From NCBI GenBank assembly GCA_963849365.1, contig CAWKHA010000001.1, forward strand, positions 744,001 to 808,000: a DNA stretch of 64,000 bases, in the 5' to 3' direction. The notes beneath the pieces were generated by a model that was given only the letters and a program-made list of their open reading frames with translations, had not been told where the DNA came from and searched no databases. Below, in pieces: positions 33,319 to 41,805 of the stretch (positions are counted from its first letter, which is position 1; the number at the start of each line of letters is the position of its first letter). Origin of the DNA: CAVQCJ01 sp963849365 (GTDB lineage: Bacteria; Actinomycetota; Actinomycetes; Prado026). The position numbers were made by a program, and so were the translations under genes.

Positions 33319-34803
33319 TCAGCCGGCGAGCCGGGCCCGCAGCGCCCCGACCCTCGCGATCGACAGATCCCGGCCGAGCAGCTCCATGGACTCGAACAAC
33401 GGCGGCGACACGCGGCGGCCGGTGACCGCCACCCGGACCGGCGTGAAGGCGCTCTTCGGCTTGAGCCCGAGCCGGTCGACCAGGGCCGTACGGAGCGCCT
33501 CCTCGATCCCCGCGTGGGTCCAGTCAGGGAGTCCGGCGAGCGCGGCCTCCGCGGCAGCCAGGATCGCGCCGGCATCGTCCGGCAGCCCGGCGACCGCCGC
33601 GTCCTCGAAGGCGAAAGCAGCGGGTTCGACGACCAGGAATCCCAGCATCCCGGGGGCCTCCTCGAGCACCGTCATCCGTTCCTGGACCAGCGGGGCCGCG
33701 GCCAGCAGCAGCCGGCGCTGCTCCTGCGTCGGCTCGCCGACCAGAGCCCCGCTCCGCTGCAGGAACGGCACGACCCGTTCGGCGAGGTCCGCAGGGGCGA
33801 GCGCCCGCAGGTGCACCGCGTTGATCGCCTCCGCTTTCTTGAGGTCGAACCGCGCGGGGTTGGCGCTGACCCGGGCCAGGTCGAAGGCCGCGGCCAGCTC
33901 CTGCAGCGAGAAGATCTCCCGGTCCTCGCCCATCGACCAGCCGAGCAGGGCCAGGTAGTTCAGGAGGCCCTCGGGCAGGAAGCCGCGCTCGCGGTACAGC
34001 CCGAGCGAGGACTGCGGGTCGCGCTTGCTCAGCTTCTTGTTGCCCTCGCCCATGACGTACGGCAGGTGGCCGAACCTCGGGGTCCCCTCGGCCACACCGA
34101 TCGCCTGCAGCGCCTCGTACATCGCCATCTGGCGGGGTGTGGACGAGAGCAGGTCCTCGCCGCGCAGCACGTGCGTGATGCGCATGAGCGCGTCGTCCAC
34201 CGGGTTGACGAGCGTGTACAACGGCTCGCCGTTGCCCCGGACGATCACGAAGTCCGGCACGTGCTCGTGGGCGAACCCGATCGGGCCGCGGACCAGGTCG
34301 TCCCAGTGCCAGTCCCGGTCCGGCATCCGCAGCCGCAGCACCGGGAGCCGGCCGTCGGCCCGCAGCTTCGCCCGGTCCTGCTCGGACAGGTCGCGGTCGG
34401 CGTTGTCGTACCCGAGCTTGGGGTCCTGGCCGGCCGCCGTGCGTCGCGCCGCGACCTCTTCGGGCGTGGAGAACGACTCGTACGCGAAGCCCGCCTCGAC
34501 CAGGCGGCGCGCGACGTCGGCGTACACCTCGAGCCGCTGCGACTGCCGGTACGGCGCGTACGGGCCGCCGACCTCCGGGCCCTCGTCCCAGTCCAGGCCC
34601 AGCCAGCGCAGCGCCTCGAGCAGCTGGGCGTAGCTGTCCTCGGTGTCCCGGGCGGAGTCGGTGTCCTCGATCCGGAACACGAACGTGCCGCCGGTGTGCC
34701 GTGCGTACGCCCAGTTGAAAAGCGCGGTGCGGACCATGCCGACGTGCGGGTTGCCCGTCGGCGACGGGCAGAACCGCACCCGGACGGCGTCGCCCGGGCT
34801 CAC
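33319..34803 (-). CDS. gltX: Glutamyl-tRNA synthetase
   Basis: Class I synthetase that charges tRNA-Glu and, in organisms using the transamidation route, tRNA-Gln. The 494 residues carry the HIGH-like site SPTGNPHVGMVRTALFNWA (about residues 12-30), FRIEDTDSARDTEDS, the KMSKS equivalent GNKKLSKRD (about 250) and an all-helical anticodon-binding C-terminus. The GTG at 34803 overlaps the FAH gene stop (GTGA). Both tRNA substrates are encoded directly downstream on the same strand. Confidence 0.96.
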   Translation of the reverse strand: MSPGDAVRVRFCPSPTGNPHVGMVRTALFNWAYARHTGGTFVFRIEDTDSARDTEDSYAQLLEALRWLGLDWDEGPEVGGPYAPYRQSQRLEVYADVARRLVEAGFAYESFSTPEEVAARRTAAGQDPKLGYDNADRDLSEQDRAKLRADGRLPVLRLRMPDRDWHWDDLVRGPIGFAHEHVPDFVIVRGNGEPLYTLVNPVDDALMRITHVLRGEDLLSSTPRQMAMYEALQAIGVAEGTPRFGHLPYVMGEGNKKLSKRDPQSSLGLYRERGFLPEGLLNYLALLGWSMGEDREIFSLQELAAAFDLARVSANPARFDLKKAEAINAVHLRALAPADLAERVVPFLQRSGALVGEPTQEQRRLLLAAAPLVQERMTVLEEAPGMLGFLVVEPAAFAFEDAAVAGLPDDAGAILAAAEAALAGLPDWTHAGIEEALRTALVDRLGLKPKSAFTPVRVAVTGRRVSPPLFESMELLGRDLSIARVGALRARLAG

Positions 34804-35588
34804 GCGACGACCCGGTTCCGCAACGTCCCGATGCCCGAGACGGAGACCTCGACGAGGTTGCCGTCGACGATCGGGCCCACGCCGGCCGGGGTGCCGGTCA
34901 GCAGGACGTCGCCGGGCAGCAGTGTCATGACGGCGCTGACGTAGGCCACCAGCTCCGCGACCGAGTGCAGCATGTCCCGCGTGCTGGCCTGCTGGCGCAG
35001 CTCGCCGTCGACGCGGCACGCCACGGTCACGTCCGCCGGGTCGAGCTCGGTCTCGATCCACGGCCCCAAGGGGCAGAACGTGTCGAAGCCCTTGGCCCGC
35101 GCCCACTGCCCGTCGCTGCGCTGCAGGTCGCGCGCCGTCACGTCGTTGCCGCAGGTGTAGCCGAGGACCGCCTCCATCGCGCGCTCGATCGGCAGCTCGC
35201 GGACCAGGCGCCCGATCACGACGGCGAGCTCGGCCTCGTGGTGCACCTCGTTGCTGAGGGCCGGGAGGCTCACCGCGTCGTCCGGCCCGACGACACTGGT
35301 GGACGGCTTCAGGAACACGATCGGGTCGGCGGGGGCCTCGCCGCCCATCTCCCTGGCGTGCTCCGCGTAGTTCTTCCCTACCCCGATCACCTTGCTGGGC
35401 ACGACGGGAGCGAGCAGCCGGACCTCGGCCAGCGGGAACCTCGCAGCGGACAGCTCGAACGGGCCGAACGGGTGCCCGTCGATCGCGGTGACGTGTGCCG
35501 CGTCCGGGCTGCCGGTCGCGGCGGCCGGGTCCCCGTCGAGGACACCGAACGCGATCTGGTCGGCGACGGAGAAGCGGGCGATGCGCAC
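34800..35588 (-). CDS. Fumarylacetoacetate hydrolase-family protein
   Basis: A 262-residue member of the FAH superfamily (metal-dependent hydrolases, decarboxylases and isomerases of 2-oxo acids). Seen: APVVPSKVIGVGKNYAEHAREMG, FLKPSTSVVGPDD, the metal-binding EVHHEAELAVVIG (ExE) and GYTCGNDVTARDLQ with its Asp, and LLPGDVLLTGTPAGVGPI. The reaction is not fixed by sequence. The GTG at 35588 lies 10 bp after cimA. Coupling to gltX by a GTGA overlap is conserved in actinobacteria. Confidence 0.9.
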   Translation of the reverse strand: MRIARFSVADQIAFGVLDGDPAAATGSPDAAHVTAIDGHPFGPFELSAARFPLAEVRLLAPVVPSKVIGVGKNYAEHAREMGGEAPADPIVFLKPSTSVVGPDDAVSLPALSNEVHHEAELAVVIGRLVRELPIERAMEAVLGYTCGNDVTARDLQRSDGQWARAKGFDTFCPLGPWIETELDPADVTVACRVDGELRQQASTRDMLHSVAELVAYVSAVMTLLPGDVLLTGTPAGVGPIVDGNLVEVSVSGIGTLRNRVVA

Positions 35589-35598
35589 GCCCGCCAGG

Positions 35599-37209
35599 CT
35601 ACCCGTCGGCCTCCGGCCCGCCCGCGGCACGTCCGGCTCGCAGCAGCCCGTACGCGACGGCGTCCTCAAGCGCCATCCAGGACGCCGCGATGACGTTCTC
35701 GTGCACGCCGACGGTGTCCCACTCGCTCTCGCCGTCGGTGGTCTCGACGAGCACCCGGGTGATCGCGCCGGTGCCCTGCGAGCCCTCCAGGATGCGCACC
35801 TTGTAGTCGACCAGCTCGAGACGGTCCAGCTCCGGGAAGCTCTTGGCCAGCGCCAGCCGCAGGGCCTGGTCGAGCGCGTTCACCGGCCCGTTGCCCTCGC
35901 CGGTCGCCACGATCCGGTCCCCGCCCGCGTGGACCTTCACGGTCGCCTCGCTGCGGACCTCGCCGTCCGGCCCCTGTTCGACGATCGCCCGCCACGACTC
36001 GACCGTGAAGTGGCGCAGGCGCCGCCCGGTGACCTCGTCGCGCAGCAGGAGCTCGAACGACGCGTCCGCCGCCTCGAACGTGAAGCCGCGGGCCTCCATC
36101 TCCTTCACCCGGTCGACCACCCGCGACAGCACCTCCCGGTCGTCGCCGAGCTCGTAGCCCAGCTCGCGGCCCTTCAGCTCGATGCTCGCGCGGCCGGCCA
36201 TGTCGGACACGAGCATCCGGGTGTCGTTGCCCACGCGCGCCGGGTCGATGTGCTGGTACAGCATCGGGTCGACCTTGACCGCGCTCGCGTGCAGGCCGGC
36301 CTTGTGCGCGAAGGCGGACAGCCCCACGTACGGCTGGTGCTGGTTCGGGGAGACGTTGGTGACCTCGGAGACGGCGTGCGCGATCCGGGTCAGCTCGCCG
36401 AGAGCGCCTTCGGGCACGACCTTGCGGCCCTGCTTCAGCTGCAGGTTGGCCACCACGCTGAAGAGGTTGGCGTTGCCGGACCGCTCACCGTAGCCGTTGG
36501 CCGTGCCCTGGACGTGGGTGACCCCGGCGTCCACGGCGGCGAGGGTGTTGGCCACCGCACAGGCCGTGTCGTCGTGGCAGTGGATGCCGAGCCGGGCCGA
36601 GGTCGCGGCGAGGACCTCGGCGACGACGTCGGCCAGCTCCGGCGGCAGCATCCCGCCGTTGGTGTCGCACAGCGCGACCACGTCGGCGCCGGCCGCCGCC
36701 GCGGTGCGCACCACTTCCAGCGCGTACGCCGGGTCGGATCGGTAGCCGTCGAAGAAGTGCTCGGCGTCCAGGAAGACCCGCTGACCCGCACCGACGAGGT
36801 GCTCGACGGTGTCGCGGATCATCGCGAGGTTCTCCTCGAGCGTCGTGCGCAGGGCCAGCTCGACGTGCCGGTCGTACGCCTTGGCCACCAGGGTCACGAC
36901 CGAGGCGCCGCTCTCGCGCAGGGCACGCACCATCGGGTCGTCGGCGGTGCGTCCGCCCGGGCGCCGAGTCGAGCCGAACGCCGCCAGCGTGGCCTGTCCG
37001 AGCTTCAGCTCGGTACGCGCCCGGGCGAAGAACTCGGTGTCCTTGGGGTTGGCCCCCGGCCAGCCGCCCTCGATGAAGCCGACGCCGAGCTCGTCCAGGT
37101 GGCGGGCGATGGTCAGCTTGTCCGCGACGCTGAGGTTGAGGCCCTCCTGCTGGGCGCCGTCCCGCAGCGTCGTGTCGTAGACGTGGAACGCGTCGTCCAC
37201 GGCCGGCAT
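35599..37209 (-). CDS. cimA: (R)-citramalate synthase
   Basis: Condenses acetyl-CoA with pyruvate to citramalate, giving a threonine-independent start of isoleucine synthesis. The 536 residues begin with VYDTTLRDGAQQEGLNLS and FIEGGWPGANPKDTEFF, which set CimA apart from 2-isopropylmalate synthase, then GIHCHDDTACAVANTLAAVDAG, GTANGYGERSGNANL and a C-terminal regulatory domain (about 400-520). The ATG at 37209 is preceded by AGGGAGA. A frame extension to 37275 is rejected because it would run through the leader hairpin. An Ile-Ile leader and hairpin lie upstream. Confidence 0.94.
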   Translation of the reverse strand: MPAVDDAFHVYDTTLRDGAQQEGLNLSVADKLTIARHLDELGVGFIEGGWPGANPKDTEFFARARTELKLGQATLAAFGSTRRPGGRTADDPMVRALRESGASVVTLVAKAYDRHVELALRTTLEENLAMIRDTVEHLVGAGQRVFLDAEHFFDGYRSDPAYALEVVRTAAAAGADVVALCDTNGGMLPPELADVVAEVLAATSARLGIHCHDDTACAVANTLAAVDAGVTHVQGTANGYGERSGNANLFSVVANLQLKQGRKVVPEGALGELTRIAHAVSEVTNVSPNQHQPYVGLSAFAHKAGLHASAVKVDPMLYQHIDPARVGNDTRMLVSDMAGRASIELKGRELGYELGDDREVLSRVVDRVKEMEARGFTFEAADASFELLLRDEVTGRRLRHFTVESWRAIVEQGPDGEVRSEATVKVHAGGDRIVATGEGNGPVNALDQALRLALAKSFPELDRLELVDYKVRILEGSQGTGAITRVLVETTDGESEWDTVGVHENVIAASWMALEDAVAYGLLRAGRAAGGPEADG

Positions 37210-37258
37210 GGCGTCTCCCTGGTGTCGCGATGGTCCCAGGACCGGGAAGTCCCTGGAA

Positions 37259-37290
37259 TGACGAAGGCCCCCCACGATCGTGGGAGGCCT
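37259..37290 (-). terminator. Attenuator hairpin in the cimA leader
   Basis: On the - strand AGGCC-T-CCCAC, loop GATC, GTGGG-G-GGCCT: an 11-bp stem with one T-G pair, followed by TCGTCATT. It lies between the Ile-containing leader frame (stop at 37321) and the cimA start. The run of U after it is short, so termination may be weak or factor-assisted. Confidence 0.6.
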
Positions 37291-37320
37291 GCGCGTCGGG
37301 TGGGTGGGTCCCGGCGCGCA

Positions 37321-37347
37321 CTAGGTAATGATCGCGGAGCGGTGCAC
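37321..37347 (-). CDS. Putative cimA leader peptide with Ile codons
   Basis: A GTG-started frame of eight codons, VHRSAIIT, ending ATC ATT ACC TAG, immediately before the hairpin at 37259-37290. A -10-like GACACT lies 6 nt upstream of the GTG, so it may be read from a leaderless transcript. The same frame is open further upstream to an ATG at 37395 that overlaps the ilvE stop (ATGA), giving a 24-residue alternative translated by coupling. Stalling at the Ile codons when isoleucine is scarce would fit control of an isoleucine-pathway gene. This is inference from layout, not proof. Confidence 0.5.
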   Translation of the reverse strand: MHRSAIIT

Positions 37348-37391
37348 GGCCGAAGTGTCCCACAGGTCCAGCGGCCGGGACAGCCCGTCCG

Positions 37392-38537
37392 TCATGCGGA
37401 CGGGGGAACCAGCGGGTAGCGCCAGCCGTGCGTGTCCGGTGCGGCACCGGTCTGGATGTCCAGCAGGGCCTCGCGCAGCTGGGCCGTCACCGGGCCGGTG
37501 CCACCGTCCCCGACGGTCCAGTCGTGGGTGCTGGACCGGACCGCGCCCACCGGGGTGATCACCGCCGCGGTCCCGCAGGCGAAGACCTCGGTGATCTCGC
37601 CGGAGGCGTTGCCCGCGCGCCACTCGTCGGTGGAGATCCGGGCGGCCTCGGCGCGGTACCCCAGATCCGCCGCCAGCGTCAGCAGCGAGTCGCGCGTGAC
37701 GCCGGCCAGCAGGCTCCCGGTCAGCGCCGGGGTGACCACGCGCGCGCCCGCTCCCGAGCCGTAGACGAAGGCGAGGTTCATGCCCCCCATCTCCTCGACG
37801 TACCTGTGCTCCACCGCGTCCAGCCAGACGACCTGGTCGCAGCCGCGTTCGGCGGCCTGGGCCTGCGCGACCAGCGACGCCGCGTAGTTGCCCGCGCACT
37901 TGGCCTCGCCGGTGCCGCCGGGGGCCGCCCTCGTGTAGTCCTCGGACAGCCACACCGTCACCGGCTTGAGACCACCGCGGAAGTACGCGCCGGCCGGGGA
38001 GGCCAGCAGGACGTACAGGTAGGACGACGACGGGCGCACGCCCAGCCCCACCTCGGTCGAGAACATCAGCGGGCGCAGGTACAGGCTGTGCTCGGCCTCG
38101 GAAGGCACCCATGCGGCGTCCTGCCCGACCAGCGCCTGGATCGAGGCCAGGAACAGCTCGTCGGGCAGCTCGGGCATCGCCAGCCGGCGGGCCGAGCGCT
38201 GGAACCGGCGCGCGTTCTCCTCCGGGCGGAAGGTCGCGATCGAGCCGTCCGGCTGCCGGTACGCCTTCAGTCCCTCGAAGATCGCCTGGCCGTAGTGCAG
38301 CACCATCACGGCCGGGTCCAGCGAGAGCGGCGCGTACGGCACCAGCTGGGCGTCGTGCCAGCCACGGCCGGTCTCCCAGGCGATCGTCACCATGTGGTCG
38401 GTGAAGAACCGGCCGAACCCGGGATCGGCCAGCCGCGCCTCGCGCTCGGCAGCGGCCAGCGGCGTGCTGGTCGGCTTCAGCGCGATCAGCCCCGCCGGGT
38501 CGGTCTGCTGGGTCGGGTGGGTCTGCTGGTCAACCAT
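37392..38537 (-). CDS. ilvE: Branched-chain amino acid aminotransferase
   Basis: PLP enzyme for the last step of Leu, Ile and Val synthesis. The 381 residues show HYGQAIFEGLKAYRQPDGSIATFRPEENARRF, the PLP-Lys region GTGEAKCAGNYAASLVAQAQA, CDQVVWLDAVEHRYVEEMGGMNLAF, and GEITEVFACGTAAVITPVG. The ATG at 38537 (MVDQQTHPTQQ) is used. An ATG-type extension to 38573 is possible but would reach to within 5 bp of leuB. The stop overlaps the upstream edge of the cimA leader frame. Confidence 0.95.
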   Translation of the reverse strand: MVDQQTHPTQQTDPAGLIALKPTSTPLAAAEREARLADPGFGRFFTDHMVTIAWETGRGWHDAQLVPYAPLSLDPAVMVLHYGQAIFEGLKAYRQPDGSIATFRPEENARRFQRSARRLAMPELPDELFLASIQALVGQDAAWVPSEAEHSLYLRPLMFSTEVGLGVRPSSSYLYVLLASPAGAYFRGGLKPVTVWLSEDYTRAAPGGTGEAKCAGNYAASLVAQAQAAERGCDQVVWLDAVEHRYVEEMGGMNLAFVYGSGAGARVVTPALTGSLLAGVTRDSLLTLAADLGYRAEAARISTDEWRAGNASGEITEVFACGTAAVITPVGAVRSSTHDWTVGDGGTGPVTAQLREALLDIQTGAAPDTHGWRYPLVPPSA

Positions 38538-38578
38538 GGCCGGTCCGGTCCTCACGTCGGTGGTTCCCCCCACGGTAG

Positions 38579-39628
38579 TCAGCCCGCCGCGCGACTGGCG
38601 AGGATGTCACCGACCTGGGCGGTGGTACGGGGGCCGGCTCCGGACCGTTCGGCCAGGTCGGCGGCCACGGCGGCGTCGACCTGTGCCGCAGCCTCGGGCA
38701 GCCCGAGATGGTCGAGCAGCATCGCCACCGAGAGCACCGTCGCGGTCGGGTCGGCCTTGCCCTGGCCGGCGATGTCCGGCGCCGAGCCGTGCACCGGCTC
38801 GAACATGCTGGGGTTGGCCCGGCTGACGTCGAGGTTGCCGCTGGCGGCCAGCCCGATGCCACCGGCGATGGCCGCGCCCAGGTCGGTCAGGATGTCACCG
38901 AAGAGGTTGTCGGTGACCACGACGTCGAAGCGCTGCGGCTGGGAGACGAAGAACATCGACGCGGCGTCGACGTGCAGGTAGTCGGTCCGCACGTCCCGGT
39001 ACTCCGGGGCGACCTCGGCGACCACCCGGGTCCACAGGTCGCCGGCGTGGGTCAGCACGTTGTTCTTGTGCACCAGCGTCAGCAGCCGGCGCGGCCGGGC
39101 CGCCGCGCGCCCGAACGCGTCCCGGACCACCCGCTCCACGCCGTACCTGGTGTTGAGGCTCTCCTCGGTGGCGACCTCGTGCGCGGTGCCCCGGCGCAGG
39201 AAGCCGCCGGAGCCGGCGTACGGGCCCTCGGTGCCCTCGCGGACCACGACCATGTCGATGTCGCCGGGCTTGACCCCGGCCAGCGGGGTCGGGACCCCGG
39301 GGAGCAGCCGAACCGGTCGCAGGTTCACGTGGTGGTCGAGCTCGAACCGCAGCCGCAGCAGCAGCCCGCGCTCGAGGACGCCGCTGGGGACGGACGGGTC
39401 GCCGACCGCGCCGAGCAGGATCGCGTCGTGCCCGCGCAGCTCGGCGAGGACGGTGTCGGGCAGCGTCTCGCCGGTGGCGTGCCAGCGCCGGGCGCCGAGG
39501 TCGTACTCGGTGGTCTCGATCCGCAGGCCGTGTGCGGGCGCGACGGCGCGCAGCACCTTGAGCCCTTCAGCCACCACCTCGGGGCCGATCCCGTCTCCGC
39601 CGACGACGGCGATCCGCAGGGTTCTCAT
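38579..39628 (-). CDS. leuB: 3-isopropylmalate dehydrogenase
   Basis: NAD-dependent oxidative decarboxylation in leucine synthesis. The 349 residues begin MRTLRIAVVGGDGIGPEVVAEG, then AILLGAVGDPSVPSG, LRPVRLLPGVPTPL, VREGTEGPYAGSGG, the metal site VTDNLFGDILTDLGAAIAGGIGLAASG, and PVHGSAPDIAGQGKADPTAT. The ATG at 39628 lies 7 nt after a TACCCT -10 box with no ribosome site between, so the mRNA is probably leaderless. A longer antisense-type frame to 40603 overlaps serA and is rejected. Confidence 0.96.
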   Translation of the reverse strand: MRTLRIAVVGGDGIGPEVVAEGLKVLRAVAPAHGLRIETTEYDLGARRWHATGETLPDTVLAELRGHDAILLGAVGDPSVPSGVLERGLLLRLRFELDHHVNLRPVRLLPGVPTPLAGVKPGDIDMVVVREGTEGPYAGSGGFLRRGTAHEVATEESLNTRYGVERVVRDAFGRAAARPRRLLTLVHKNNVLTHAGDLWTRVVAEVAPEYRDVRTDYLHVDAASMFFVSQPQRFDVVVTDNLFGDILTDLGAAIAGGIGLAASGNLDVSRANPSMFEPVHGSAPDIAGQGKADPTATVLSVAMLLDHLGLPEAAAQVDAAVAADLAERSGAGPRTTAQVGDILASRAAG

Positions 39629-39635
39629 GCAGACG

Positions 39636-39674
39636 AGGGTAGGCCGCCGTCTCGCGTACTGGTACCGCCGTCTC
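39636..39674 (-). promoter_or_regulatory. leuB leaderless promoter and direct repeats
   Basis: TACCCT (- strand, 39636-39641) ends 7 nt before the leuB ATG. Just upstream, on the + strand, CCGCCGTCTC occurs at 39644-39653 and again at 39665-39674, exactly 21 bp apart. The core GTCTC(G) is the half-site of the leuC-ndgR palindrome. Confidence 0.45.
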
Positions 39675-39798
39675 ACCATGCGACCGCGGGCCGCGCCCCC
39701 CGCCCCGGTTTCACACCCGCTCTGGTGGTGCCTGGCACCCCCGACCGGCGCAGCCACGTCCAGAGCGGGAGCGGAACGGCGCGCGAGGCCGGCGTGGG

Positions 39799-41388
39799 CT
39801 AGTCGGCGAGGTCGACGGCCCGGCCGGACTCGGCCCCGATCGACTCGACGATCGCGGCCAGCGTCCCCGTGCCGACCGCCGAGTCCACGGTGAGCGCCAT
39901 CAGCGCGTGCCCGCCCCGCTCGTCCCGGCTGACCTGCATGCCGCCGATGTTGATGCCCGCGTCGCCGAGCAGCTGGCCGACCGCGCCGACCACCCCGGGC
40001 CGGTCGTGGTACCGGAAGAACGCCATGTGCTCGGCCGGCACCAGGTCGACGTCGAAACCGTCCACCTCGACGAGCTTCTCGATCCGCCGCGGGCCGACCA
40101 GGGTCCCGGACACCGACACGACGGCGCCGCCGGGCAAGGTGCCGCGGACCGTCAGCAGGTTGCGGTGGTCCGGGCTCTCCTCGCTGGTTGTCAGTGCCAC
40201 CTCGACGCCGCGTTCCTTGGCGAGCAGCGGCGCGTTCACGTACGTCACCGACTCCTCGACCACGTCGGCGAAGACACCCTTCAGCGCGGCCAGCTCGAGG
40301 ACCGAGACGTCGTGGGCGGCGATCTCGCCGCGCACCTCGACGTCCAGACGGGTGGCGATCCCACCCGCGAGCGCGGTGAAGATGCGCCCGAGCCGCTCCG
40401 CGAGCGGCAGGCCCGGCCGCACGTCCTCGGCGATCACGCCGCCCTGGACGTTCACCGCGTCGGGGACGAGCTCGCCGGCCAGCGCCAGCCGCACCGAGCG
40501 GGCCACCGCGATCCCGGCTTTCTCCTGCGCCTCGTCGGTGCTGGCCCCCAGGTGCGGCGTCGCGACGACGTTGTCGAGCGCGAACAGCGGGCTGTCGGTG
40601 CACGGCTCATGGGTGTAGACGTCCAGCCCCGCACCGGCCACGCGCCCCTCCTGCAGGGCGAGCAGCAGCGCGCCCTCGTCGACGATCCCGCCGCGGGCGG
40701 CGTTGACGATCCGCACCGTCGGCTTGACCTTGTGCAGCGCGTCGGCGCCGATCAGGCCGACGGTCTCGGCCGTCTTGGGCAGGTGCACGGTGATGAAGTC
40801 CGACTGGGCCAGCAGCTCGTCGAGGCCGACCAGCCGCACGCCGATCTGGGCGGCCCGGGCCGGCTGCACGTACGGGTCGAACGCGACGACCCGCATCCCG
40901 AACGCGGACATCCGCTGCGCGACCAGCACCCCGATGCGCCCCAGCCCGACCACGCCGAGCACCTTGTCCTGCAGCTCGACCCCGCTGTACTTCGAGCGCT
41001 TCCAGGCCCCGGCGCGCAGCGAGGCGTAGGCCGGCGCGATGTTCCGGGCCGAGGCGATCAGGAGCCCGACGGCCAGCTCGGCGGCGCTCACGATGTTGGA
41101 CTGGGGGGCGTTGACCACCATGACCCCGGCCTGCGTGGCGGCCGGGACGTCGACGTTGTCGAGCCCGACGCCGGCCCTGGCCACCACCTTGAGCCGGCGC
41201 CCTGCGGCGAGCGCCTCGGCGTCGATCTGGGTGGCGCTGCGGATCAGCACGGCGTCCGCGTCCGCCAGCGCCGGCAGCAGCTGGGCCCGGTCGGCACCGT
41301 CGCAGTACCGGATCTCGAACTCGGGGCCGAGGGCCTCGACGGTCGCCGGCGACAGCTCTTCGGCGATGAGGACGACGGGCTTGGTCAC
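39799..41388 (-). CDS. serA: D-3-phosphoglycerate dehydrogenase
   Basis: First committed step of serine synthesis. The 529 residues have the long form: catalytic and NAD domains (VVGLGRIGVLVAQRM at about 147-161, NAARGGIVDEGALL with the catalytic Arg, GLDVYTHEP with Glu, TPHLGASTDEAQEKAG with His), an allosteric substrate-binding domain, and a C-terminal ACT domain (FFRYHDRPGVVGAVGQLLGDAGINIGGMQVSR). The GTG at 41388 gives MTKPVVLIAEELSPATVEAL. A frame to 41814 lacks homology and is dropped. Confidence 0.96.
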   Translation of the reverse strand: MTKPVVLIAEELSPATVEALGPEFEIRYCDGADRAQLLPALADADAVLIRSATQIDAEALAAGRRLKVVARAGVGLDNVDVPAATQAGVMVVNAPQSNIVSAAELAVGLLIASARNIAPAYASLRAGAWKRSKYSGVELQDKVLGVVGLGRIGVLVAQRMSAFGMRVVAFDPYVQPARAAQIGVRLVGLDELLAQSDFITVHLPKTAETVGLIGADALHKVKPTVRIVNAARGGIVDEGALLLALQEGRVAGAGLDVYTHEPCTDSPLFALDNVVATPHLGASTDEAQEKAGIAVARSVRLALAGELVPDAVNVQGGVIAEDVRPGLPLAERLGRIFTALAGGIATRLDVEVRGEIAAHDVSVLELAALKGVFADVVEESVTYVNAPLLAKERGVEVALTTSEESPDHRNLLTVRGTLPGGAVVSVSGTLVGPRRIEKLVEVDGFDVDLVPAEHMAFFRYHDRPGVVGAVGQLLGDAGINIGGMQVSRDERGGHALMALTVDSAVGTGTLAAIVESIGAESGRAVDLAD

Positions 41389-41805
41389 GGCGGGCGGCCT
41401 CCGGGCGGGGGCGGACGGGGCGGTCGGACGGCAGAACTGTACCGAGGGCTTTGTGAACGGTTTCACGACGCCCGCGATCCGGACCTTCCGCACCCCCCGC
41501 CCCCCGGCGTTGATCTTGAGCAGATCAGGGCGCTGATCGACGTGTCGCGGGCGTGTTGCTCGAGATCGACGAGGGGTGGGGTGGTGGGACCCAGGGGGCG
41601 ACGCAGGGTGGGCGGGTGATGACGCTGCGTACGAGAACGCCCGTCCGCGTGTCATCCGAACGGGTCGAATCTGCCGTCGGGGTGGCCAGACCTCACGACC
41701 CGCGCTGAACCGATCGGCGCCCACACCTACGATCCGGGGGTCTGGCGCGCATGCGTCGCAGACACCGGGATCCGGCGGGGGCGGCCGGAGGCGAGGGGAA
41801 CACCG
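41389..41805. other. Intergenic region between divergent serA and the secreted propeller protein
   Basis: 417 bp with no convincing gene. A - strand TACAGT at 41436-41441 is a -10 candidate for serA, and GTGAACGGTTTCAC at 41453-41466 is a near-palindrome just upstream of it. An AGGGGAAC ribosome site precedes the + strand ATG at 41806. No RNA gene is recognised. Confidence 0.5.

Noticed and set aside
37210..37275. An N-terminal extension of cimA to 37275
   Set aside because: It would run into the leader hairpin and has no similarity to CimA N-termini. ATG 37209 has a ribosome site and a family-like start.
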